From positions 3,245,549 to 3,309,548 of the forward strand of contig JAUPFP010000024.1 of assembly GCA_036925085.1 (NCBI GenBank): a DNA stretch of 64,000 nt. Reading direction: 5' to 3'. Under the pieces are notes generated by a model. That model had not been told where the DNA came from and ran no database searches. It worked only from the letters and a program-made list of their open reading frames with translations. Position numbers and translations under genes: made by a program. The number at the start of each line of letters is the position of its first letter. Within the stretch, counting starts at the first letter, position 1. This document shows, piece by piece, positions 11,079 through 23,000 of the stretch. The stretch is from Brachycybe producta (Eukaryota; Arthropoda; Diplopoda; Playtdesmida; Andrognathidae).

Positions 11079-14000
11079 CTAAACATCGAAACAAAAAGTA
11101 AGTAACGGTTAAATTGGTTTGAAAGTGTCAACACACGGGGTAAACACCCCTCCTCGAACTCTTGGTTATTATTCTGCCTTTCACGAGCAAAATTAAAACT
11201 TGATACTTTTAATACTTTTAAGATGCCGTTCTAGTTTCTAACAAACATTCAATTTCTTAGAACTGAAAAGTGTTTTTAAAAGCTAGAAGAGTAACTGATT
11301 CAATTGAGTATATTTTCTTACAAAATAAACTTTTTATGTCAAGTTTGAAAATGAGTCAACAATATTTTTAAATTTTTATCTATAAAACGTTTATTTTGAA
11401 AGATAATTAATAAGAGAAAAAAATGCTATCTATAACAACTTTCAAATTTCTCTTTAGTGTTGTTGGTCCTGAAATTGCAATTATAACCAGAGTTCGAAAA
11501 GAGCTCTTCTAGTTGAAACAACATTCATATTAATTCCGCACTTTTCTTAAAACCATCATCATCACTGATTCAACCGATGTTTTTTTAAGAAAGGTTTTTT
11601 TTATTTAAAACTTTGTTATGAATAATATTTTACCTGCTGTAAATATAGAAAGCTATTGAAATGATGACTATTAGGAGGACGGCAACGGTGACACCTCCTG
11701 CGATACTCGCTCTCTCCACCATTATCCTCTCTCTCGATGCTAAAACAGAAAAAAACCACGGATTAGCGGAAATGCAAACAACGATATAGAGAGACGGAGA
11801 GAGAGGTTAGTCAGTGAAGAAATCTTACGCAAGTAGGATCCATCTAAATCTTTGAATTCACACCTGGGCCCCGTGTAACCCTCGGCACATCTGAAAAATT
11901 TAACAAAAAACAAAACCACACAATTTAAACAACTACATTCTTAAACAGCAACAACCATAAAGAGAAAAACGTGTGGTTAGTTGACACTTACACACAGTTG
12001 TATAAGATGGATTCGCTGATTTCTACAGTGAAACATGTTGCACCATTGAGGCAGTAATAAGTTGCGTAGTTTTGCGGACAAGCGTAAGTGGGGAATGTTA
12101 TGTTAGGTCGGATCGTTGGAGACGGAGTCCGAGGTTTCGGCGTTGACCGTGAGGAACATGCATCTGAAAAAAAGAAACAAACAAAAACCCGGTTGGATTT
12201 TTAATTTTCAAACACACAAAAAAAAGGTTCTAAATTTTTAGGGAAAAAAAAAATAACAAAATGGAAAAAAAAAAGATGTGAAAACTTTTAAAATCCATTT
12301 TGGAAGTTTATTTTTTTCCCCCGAAGAGTTACGATGCCATAGACCTCAGTGGCGGCGGCAGCGCCACCACCGACTAGCCACTGGCAAAAAAAATAAACTA
12401 CTCAAAATGTATGGACAGGAAATCGAACTGTCTTCGAATCCTGTATTCGGGCCGGTTTTGAAGTGTAAACCGGGGAGGGGGTCTCTCGAACTCTTGATTA
12501 TTCTCTGTCTTTCAGAATAGCAAAAATGAAGAAACTTGAAAGTGGTTTAGAAACTAGAAAGGTAGCTTGATCATGTTTACATCTTTTGAAAGATATCATA
12601 TCAGCATGAAAATCTTATTAATGTATGTGTATGTATTAATGTAATTCAGCTACCATTCTAGTTTCTAACACGCTTTCAATTTCTCTTTAGTGTTTTTGTT
12701 GTTCTTCTGAAATACACCTGAATACTTTTACCTAGTACTTACACCTGATAATTTAAATGCATTTAAATAATAAACGTGTTCTACAGAGCCCTGTGAAGGA
12801 CAAACCAACAATATGTCGAATTCAGTTAATAATCTGAAAATACTGAGTTAATACTTAAATATAATTATATGAACTATTGACAAAATATTGATTTAGTATT
12901 TCAATTTAAAATATCAATAATAAAGTTAGTTTTTATTTGGTTTATGTGTCCTTAACTGGATTTCGTATAATTCCCCTAAACACAATTTAATTTGAATTCA
13001 TTTAACTCATGTTTGTACAGAGTATTAGGAACAATTAAGATTCATGTTCTTATGATTAACTTTTAAATGACAATTATCTTTTAAAATAAACTATTTTTTT
13101 TTTACACTTTTTATATTTAATCCAATTTTCACGTTATTTTTAACGATAAATATCTTCCTGAAAATATTCTTTTGTGCTTTAATTTACTCTTCTAGTTTCA
13201 AATTTAAACCGATAAAATTTCTGTTTGTTTGTTTGTTTTTTTAAATAAAAAAAAAGGTCGAATTTTCATTTTTCCACCAAAAAATTCGTCTGAATTACAT
13301 TGGAGAAATTTAGATAAAAATAAGTGGATTTTGCGTTTTTTGAACTTTGAGGATGAACGAGCGGCGCTCACCGAGTCTTCTTCAATCATTAGGTGCGCAA
13401 ATCAGTCAAGCTAACATTATTACGCGAATTGGGAGACAAGTAAAACCAAGGGAGGAAGGAAGAGGCTAATGGACCGGGGGTCAACTTGTAAGTTTCGATA
13501 TAAAGCCCTGCATTTTAAGGTTGTTTCTCCAACTCTTTTGATTATTCTCTCTTTTAGGAGAGCAAAATTAAGAGAAACTTTAAAAGTGCTTTAGAAATTA
13601 AAAAGGTAGCTCAATCACTTCTTTACAAACTTTCAAAACAAACATTTTTTTATGTTTTGTTTGAAAATTTTGAATTTTCATATATATAAAATTGTTTAAT
13701 TTGAAATAGTATCAAACATGAAAATCCCACTTAATTGATTGAGCCTACCTTTCTAGTTTCTTAAATAATTTCGTAGTTTTTCTTTAATTTTTGCAACCTG
13801 AGTTGGAAAATCAGTTGTTCATAAACCAATAATTATGTTGATGGGGGTGTTTGAGAGGAACTTTTTGATGGTTCCTTATCATCATCTAAAGTGATCTCTG
13901 TTTTTTCCGAATTTTCTTCTATAAAATAAAATGTTGAACACATTTAATTGAACAAGTGATGCAAGACAACAAGTGGCCATTACACCACACGATTCGAGAA

Positions 14001-17000
14001 ATTATTACCAGACAAGATAGAAAGATGATGTTGATGATGATGGAGAGAGAGAGACAAGAATTCAAGCATTAATTTAATAGAAAGAAATGTTTGGTTATAT
14101 TGTACAGGGTGTGTTCAAGTACTGAGACAACAGGGTGGTATCGGATACATGTACTCTTATGAGTACTTAACAAGAATTCAATGGATTTTCTTAAGATTTT
14201 TACAAATGGTTGTAGGTTGGCTTACATGTGCTGAAAATTATAAAAAAATGGATGAAAGGCTCTTCTTCCGATATCTGTCATGATGAGTAAAAGCATCGAT
14301 ACTTTTTTTTATATTGATATCCAAAATCCCTAAATTCTAATAGAAATTTTGGTCATTTGTACAGGGTGTGTCCAAATAAACATGTTAAATGTGATATTTA
14401 CTCTTTCAAATAAAATAAATTTCAGTAAAGTTAATGAATCAATGGCTGATCTGAAATAAAAAAAAGGAGGAGGAAGGGGGGTTGTGTTTCCTGTAACTTT
14501 TTATAGTCTTGTGTTTCAGAAAGAAAATACTACTAGTAAGGGGGGGGGGGGAGAGTTCTATAGGTTCTAACTCTGACCATGAAAGAGAAAGAAATGGAGG
14601 TACCCGGGGTTGAAAGAGATGAGAAGAGGCTAGAAAGATAAAAGGTAAAAAAAAACCCTGGTGTTGCTCACCTGCTTACTCTTGAGTAAACAGCACACGC
14701 TGCTCTTGTCAATAATAGGTTCAACCCCCCCCCCCCCCCTCCTCTAACAAAAAAAAGTATAATAAAGGGGGGGTTCTTCCCCCCCCCCCCCTGATGTCTG
14801 CGCGTTTATAACTTGTACCCTTCACCCCACCTCACCACCATAAGATAGAAAAGCTTAAAAATTATAAGCCACAGCCGAGGAGGAGGAGGAGGTGGTTAAA
14901 GAAGGGATAAAAATGATACCTTCTGATATGTGCCACATTTGACGTGTCCAAGCACTGAAAGGGGGGGGGGGGAAGTGAGAGTTTAAGAGAGGAGAGGGTA
15001 CCCTTCCTCACTACTATTATTTGTGCAAAAAGGTAGAAAATGTACAAAAAAGGGGGCGGTAAGAGGGGGGGGGGAAGTTGGTTTATATCGTACAGCAGAC
15101 GTTTATCAAAAAAAAAAAAGAGGAGGCGTCTGTAGTGTGTAACATGTGTGTTTGTGTCGGCACGCGTGACACAAAATTGCCCCCCTTTTTTTGAAGGAGG
15201 GTGGGGGGGGGGGCAATTTTTGCTACTTCTCTTTTCTTATGTATTGCCACCTGGTGGCTTCACAGCTATTGCATTTTTTGTGTGTGTTGTTTATGATTTT
15301 TTTTTTTCTTCTTCTTCTCCTTCCTCCGCCTGCTGCTGCTGCTACTTTTTGCCAATCGGGGTCATTACTTTTGTTCTCAAAAGTCCTTCTGGACTCAAGA
15401 CCCCTTAGATGGGCAGGTGGCAACAAAAAAAAAGTAGGGCTCGAAAACATTAGGAGGAGGAGAGAGGGGCGAAGTACTGATCTTTGCTTGGTTGTCTCCA
15501 TCTCTTTCATTCTCTCAACAAAAATTCACGTTTTATATAAGAAAAAAAAAATATACCAAGATCACAACAAAAATGGCCCAAAATTTTATTATTCAGTTGA
15601 TAAATGAAAAACAGGGATTTGAGAAACTGGTTTCAAGTTGTGTGTTAGGCATCAGAGAGAGACAGAGGGTGTTGCTGTCAGCCATTTCGACACAGCTTCT
15701 GTATTTTTCAGAGCAGCTTGCCACCTGTCAGCGCATGCGCTTCGACGTCTGTGTGTTTGTGTGCACATGCGCGTGCGCCCGCGCGATTGATCAGCCGAAC
15801 GAACGCAATCGGGCGCATCAAGTTCATTACCCCCACATTTGCAATCAAGCAACAAAAGAATTACTTGAGAATCAGGTGGTGGTGGGGATAAGAGAAAAGG
15901 GAGGGAGGGTTAACACTTAAAGGGCCCCGCTTTAAGGCTAACTGTATTATTAATCTTCATAATAATTAATAACACGCTTTCTAATAAAAGAAGTTGTTGG
16001 GCCAATTTGTTTTTCTTATCTAATTTTTCCCCCCTTTTGGAGGAGGAGGATGATGATGATGATGATGCTCCCTATTAATAACAGCTGAGAAAGATTAAGC
16101 CTGGGAGGAAGTTAGGAGGTCAGAGTTCAACACGTGCCAAACGGTCCCCTCTGTCATCCTCTTTTATTCAAAGGGAGGAAAAGGAAGGAGGTGAATTAGG
16201 GCTAAAGGATCTTGTGTGTTTTCGTTACTTTTTAGGGAATAAAAAGTCGACAAAAAATACAGTTGGAGGTTTTTTTTTTCTCTCCTTCTTCGTTCTTTTT
16301 TCTCCAAATTTAGAAACTAAAGTTTGGAGAACCCAGTTATTTGTAACAATTCGTCACAACATTTTGATTAAGAAGGCTGGTTTCATACGAACCAAGCGCC
16401 ACAAGAAAATGGCCTGATTTCACTGCGGCCCACTTGGTATTCAACAATAGCAACAACAAAAGGCGATGGTCGCCACCTGTGGCAAGACTCGACCACTCTT
16501 CGCCATCTGTGTGGCGCAGAAGAAACAAAAACAATGTCGATGACTTGTTGTGAATACCTCGGGTCTCATTAAACACTTATGACAGTTATATCTTTATGAC
16601 TATTACATTATGTTTTGTAATTTGTAATTCTGATTTTGTAACTGTTGCAAGGTTATGAGATAGATATGAAAATTTACTGTTATATGACAGTCTTATTACC
16701 TTTCTGTAACGAGAGGCCCCTATTACATAACATTGCGCCACAAAGTGGTCCGAATCTTACCAGCCATTCTTTTTTGGTGGACTTTCTTTCTTTAATGGGT
16801 TCGCGTGCCCCCCGCCCCCCCCCCTCCCTCTTAAGTTCTACCCAACCCTTTCTAGTCTCCATCAGAGAATTTTATCCCCTTTTTTTTAGTTTATTCCATA
16901 ACCTAATCATCATGATTTTATGTAAATACATTGTTGAAGAAGAAGTTGAGCTTCATTCATTCCTTTGATGAGAAAAGGAATCCCCTCTTTCCCAAAAAAA

Positions 17001-20000
17001 AAATTGCCAAAATCATCATCTGTCTGTCTGTCAAGTAGAGTCTCTCACCCCCTTAGAAAGTTAAAATTGTCAAACAGGAAGCCATTTATTCCTTTTTCTC
17101 CTCCTCACCCAACACCCTTGATTGTATATTATAATCGCCATTAATGGGCATGTAAGAGAAGGAGGGGCCGAGGGGGGGGCCAAGGAGGGGCAGCGGTGAA
17201 GTCGGGATGGTCACAAAAAATAATCGACATGTGTTTCCATCATTATTAGTTATTATTTAGAAATTTGAGAATCAAATATCTTGAATTTTGCGTTTTTCAA
17301 AGAAAATTCATCCATTTTCTAAAATATTGAGATGACGCGTGGACAAACGCGTGTTAAGATTATAGGGGGGGGGGGGGGGGGGGCGAGAATTGGGGTTAAT
17401 AATTTTCATCTCATCATGTTTTAAGAAGAGTGAAATTATAGGGTGAGGGGGGGGTTTAGGGGGGGGGGGGGGGGGGGGGGTTGGTTCTTAAAGATGTTCT
17501 CGGATGAAGGAACTAACGATACTCGGTCGATGGTGGCTGATAAGTGGTATCCAATCACGCGTTGTTCCTTTTTCTTCTTCTACTTTTCTAATGTCTTTTC
17601 ATTCTTGGGAAGGGGGGGGGGGGGCACATGCCACAAAATGAAATGTATCCTCAGCCACCCCCCTTTCCCCCCCCCCCCTTTTAGGGGGGTTAGTGTTTTA
17701 CATATTAAGGTGATTTAAGAGTACAAAACACTCGAAATCTGGATGTGATCTGGATGGATCTTTCAAGGTGCAAAATTGAAGAGCAAAATTTTAGAAACTA
17801 GAAAGGCAGCTCAATCATTTAAGATCTATTTTCATGTTTTGTGATATCTTTTAAAATAAACTTTTTATGTTTAAAGACCAGATATTGTTTTGTTGTTTTT
17901 GTCTCTAACATAAAAAAACGTTTATTTTGAAAGATATCAAAAAAATATTATGAAGTGATTCAAGCCAACCTTTCTAGTTTCTAATAATATACCATACTTT
18001 CAATTTCTCATTAAGTGTTGTAACCAGGAATAATAAACAGTTTGGAAAATAAAACATCTTAAAAATAAAATTAAAAGTGTTTTAGAAACTAGAAGGAGTT
18101 ATATATCTTTTAAAATGAGCTTTTTGATATCAGTTTGAAAATGGCTCAACGTCAAGTTAAGATATTTTTTAATTTTAATGTTCTCTTATAAAAAGTTTAT
18201 TTTGAAAGATATCAACATGAAAAATAATAAGTGATTGATATGTACTCTTCTAGTCTCTAAAACACTTTGAATTTTCTTAAGAGAGCTGCCCTTTTGAGTT
18301 CGAAAATCAGCTGTTCATAAAAACATCTTAATAAATCTGAAAGTTCAATTTTTTTTAACAAAATTGTTTGTTTTTTAAACAATAAATCCTAACAATAATA
18401 CATTTTTTTCTTCTATTGTTTCAATTATCTCATAAAGTGGAGAACCGCGTAATTACTTAAAAGTAATTAATATTTACCATTGTCTGTCTGGTAACCCCGA
18501 AGAGACAATTTGTCCAAATTGTCTCCTTTTAAAACAAAAGAAATCTGGTCAATTATAAAAATGACAACAAAAAAAACACCTTAATTTATTTATTTTTCCT
18601 CTAATTTAACTTTTTAAATTAAAAAATTCCTCTTTTTTTTAAAACAAAACTCCATTGTTTTATATGTTTTGTTTCCACAACTTCGCAAAATTCATTATCT
18701 CCCCCTTTTCCCGGTACCCCCCAATAAAAACTGGGCGTTTATCCACATTTTTTTTTGGGGGGGGGGGGGGGGGGGGGGGGGGGGTGATTATAAATATCTA
18801 AAATAACCTGAGAAAAAAAAAAGGAATTAAGCTTACTAAGTTAACTAATCGTCCACTTTTTCACTTAAAATAAAATTGGACATTATTATTACTTTTTATT
18901 ATTGCATATTTTTTAAAAAAATTAACAGTTGACAGTGTCGCCTCCTAGCGGAGAAGAGAGAGGAAGAGGGAAAGAGAAAGGAATTTGTAACTCTAAATTT
19001 GAGTATAAAATGAAAGAAAGGAAGCTCGGGTCAAGTGTAAAACAAAACAGTTTCCGTTTTTGTGACTTTCACTTGCTTTTAACATCCTACCCATAATGCA
19101 TCATCATCATCATTCTCCAGATTTTATATTTTTTAATATATATTTATTGCACATTTTTTTCTACATAAGGTGAGAGATAAAGGAGGGGAGAAAAGGGGGA
19201 GATTAAATTCAAAACTGAATTTCCTGTCATTTTTTTAAAAAAAAAAATTGTATAAATTGTAATATGTGTATAATATTATATATAGGCCTATATGAAGAAC
19301 AAAATTGATCACATAAAAGAACTTTGTCTGAATTTCATTCACACAAACATCAATTTCCTATGAAATGATGAGGGGGAGGAGGGGATTGTTTCAGGGGAGA
19401 AGGAGGAGAGTTCCTCTTGTGTCAAAACTATTCAGGTTAAATTACACCTAAAATAAATACAGATAGAAATTCATTTGAATATTTGCATTTTGTACTATTG
19501 TATTGAAATGAATCTCATTTGCATACACACAGTTAATCGCTTTCATTTTTTAATTTTCTCTTAAATAAATAAATGAAAGAGAGGGGGAGGCTAATTATAC
19601 AGGGTGTGCTCTCAATTCACACGATTCAATATGGCTGTGAATTGAACTTTTGGACAACCCCCCACCTCCCCTCCTACCAGTCTTTGTTAATTATGATAAT
19701 AGTTGTGTATGTTTTATTTTTATTTTAGAAGATTTTCCGCCCAAATTTAATGATTTTAATAACTTGAAAATTTAAAGAGAAAAAAAAAACAAAACATTTC
19801 TCATTATTATTAGTTTTAGAAATTTGTTTTAGCTTACAGCGCCATCTATACTCATACATTTTTTTTTTAAAATGATGCTTCCTACAGTGTTGCATAATTC
19901 TGAAACCAAAATGACAAAATGGAGTGACGTTTTGTTTCATTCAAATGAAATTGATCTCAAAATTAAAGAGAACTTCAAGTAATTTAACTTCAACTTGAAC

Positions 20001-23000
20001 CCTCTATTAACCTGTTACAACCGTGGGCCAGTTGTTGAGAACCTCGATGAATTCTAGCCTCTAATTAGCCTTTTTAATTGCAAAAAAAGGCTATTTTTTT
20101 GCCTTTAAATTGAAACATTACGTGGAAAAGTTCACCCGAAATGTAAAACATGTTACAATGTTGCACAACATATACATAAAGGGTATGGACCTATAATGTA
20201 TTAAGACACTGTCTCACAACTGCATCTCGACAGTCTAGTATACATTTAGATACAAAGTCATGCGACAATGTATAGGAATACATTGTCGCATGACTTTGCA
20301 TCTAAATGTATACTAGACTTTGAAAGACACACCCTGTAAAAAAATCTCTATTTTTTTTTTTTTTTTTTTTTTTTTAGAAAAAAGAGGTTTTTTTTAAAGA
20401 AAAAAATAAGGTGAGAGGGTTGATAAAAAGTGGAAGGAATGAACTCGATGTCGCGTGCCGAAACACAAAAAAAAAGCGCAGAAAAAGAAAAGAAATTGCT
20501 GTAAAAATGTAAGAAGAAGGAGTAGGAGTTATACATATTATGTATAGTAGTAGTAATACTATAGAGTACTCAGTGGAGCTTATCGGTTGGTCACTTTCCT
20601 CATCACTGACTGCGCAGAACAAATTGTTCTTCAGGTTGAAAAATGGTAGGGAGGAGGAGGAGGAGGAGGGAGCATGCGCGGAACGAGCGCCCAACTTGTG
20701 TTTGCACCCATTAGACACCATAATAATGGATTATACAAAACGATCTTTTTCTTGGCTTTTTATATCAAACACGAGAAGAAAGATAAAAATAAATTAGGGG
20801 TTACAAGGTTGGGGGGGGGGGGGGGTGAGGCGACGGAGGAGAGTAGAAAAAGGTGTTGAACGATGCATGACAAAATACAACTACTACTACAACCTTTAAA
20901 AAAACGACAACAATCTTCTACGTTTTTTTCTTCTTTAGGCCTTGTTTCCACTGGGGTGAAAATTGGAACTTTTTGCGAAAATTTTAACTGGTGAAAAATT
21001 GAACAAACATGGCCTCCTCCGCCTATTCACTATCATTAGGCGGGAGGGGGCACGTTTCTTCTATTTTTCACCAGTTGAGATTTTCGCAAAAAGTTCCAAT
21101 TTTCATCCCAGTGGAAACAAGGCCTAAAGATGGTTCTCGACACCAAAACACATTTTCTTATTTTTCAGAAGAAACTTTTAATTCGAATTCTTGATTATTT
21201 CTGTTTTTTAGATGAGCAATATTATGAGAAACTAGAAAGTGTTTTAGAAACTAGAAAGGTTGTCCGACAATCAGTATTAAAAGTATTTTCATGATTTTAA
21301 AAGATATATCAATATAAAATTAGCATTAAAAAGTGATTGAGCTACAGTTTCTACTTTATAAAACACATTCAAAGCTTTTCATTTTGCACCACCTTACCTT
21401 TTTAGACACTTATACCTTGTACTATACGGAATCCAGTTAAGGACATAAACCAAATAAAAATTGACTTCATTATTAATATTTGAAATTGAAATACTAAATC
21501 AATATTTTGTCAATAGTTTCTACTTTAAGTATTAACTCAATGTTTTCAGATTATTAACTGAATAAATTGAATTTTACATATTGTTCGTTTGTCCTTCACA
21601 GGGCTCTGTAGAACGTGTTTATTATTAAAATGCATTTAAATTACCAGGTGTGTACTAGGTATTACAGAAAAAATGTATGATGATCCACCACTAGCAACCT
21701 TTTAAAGCCTAATATACACACCTATGTACAATCTTCTAGAACATTGGGATAAGAAAAAAAAAAGGGGGGGGGGGGGGAGGAGAAGAGTAAACTTATGATA
21801 ATTAGAAAAATTAGTTTTGTTTCTTATAGCGTGGGAATTGAAAAAAGATAACAAGAAAGAAGCTACTTATAATATTATATGTGAAAAATGATTCAGTAGT
21901 AGCTGTCAATACATATCTCAAAGTGGTTCAACTTTTCTTTATTATTATTATTGGTTTTCTTTTACATTTTGAGTTAACCATTCAATAGAGGAGGAGGGGG
22001 TATTTATACTTGAGGGTTGTTTAGTCTTAAGTTTGCGACTGCGCACCCCAGTATAGGTAATAAATACACACTGGGCAAAGTAGCAAACTAAACTAAACTA
22101 AAGAATGTTTCTTTATGCTGTATGTAATTTATAAAGGTGTCTCATTTTGTTCCTCTTCCACCTTTGAGACAATTCTTTAATCGGAAACATATTTCCGAAT
22201 ATGCTTGATTTTTGTCCTTTTGTTCTCAAACTGCAAGGGGCCTCATAGTTGGAGGCCATCTTGTAAACATCCCTTCAACATATACACCTTCATACTGAGG
22301 TGGGGTCACCCTATTCAATTTAGACCAGTCCTAGACACAGGCAATTAGAAATCGGGACGAACACAAGTTGGCTCCGCCCTTTTTATGACGAACGCAACTT
22401 CTAATTGGTTGGTTATGTAGTCTGACGTCACATGCTCTGCCCTTTTCAACGTCGAACCACACAACAAACCAGTTAAAGTTGCCGGTCGTCATAAAAAGGG
22501 CGGAGTCAACTTGTGTTCGTCCCGATTTCTAAATGCCTGTGTCCTAAACAGTAACGTTTACCAGCACTGCGCAGTTCATGCCAAAAAATACTCCGAATTA
22601 ATTAGTGACACCACTAAATGCAATTTATGATATCAATAATTCAAGAGTATTTTTGAAATGAACTGCACGACTGATGATGACGCGGTAGACTTGTGCAGGT
22701 AAATTTGCGCAGTTAAACATGACGTCTAGGGCCGGCCTTAGACCTCTCTCCATATTGGATTAGGTGGCTTACAATTTGCAAAGGATTGGTCACTGGTGGA
22801 GCTAGTATAGTTTCCGGACACTGTTTTCTTTTAGACTGTTTCCCAAAGACGTAATAATTCCCTTTTTTTTTTAAATATTTTGTGGCACTCTGGACTCTTT
22901 AACAAAAAACAAAAAAAAAGGTTTCCAAATTGTTTAAATGCCATCAATATTTAACCTCCTCCTCTTTTTTTTTGGTCTTCTGTTCTTTTGTTGTTTTCTT

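Larger units (their letters stand above)
13833..17754. other. Spi intron: G/C-homopolymer and low-complexity region
   Basis: No exon recognised. Many runs of G or C of 9-22 bases (near 14540, 14727, 15062, 15205, 16808, 17365, 17459, 17612, 17668). A CpG-rich patch (tgcgcgtgcgcccgcgcgat) lies at 15765-15787. Two outward motifs tacagggtgtgt lie at 14106 and 14362. Part of a dispersed repeat lies at 16565-16700 (see 49195). Confidence 0.5.

Noticed and set aside
15148-15920. Overlapping frames of 86-142 residues on both strands near a CpG-rich patch
   Set aside because: Composition follows poly-G, CTT and CTG simple repeats. There are no matching splice sites, no domain, and similar frames occur on both strands.
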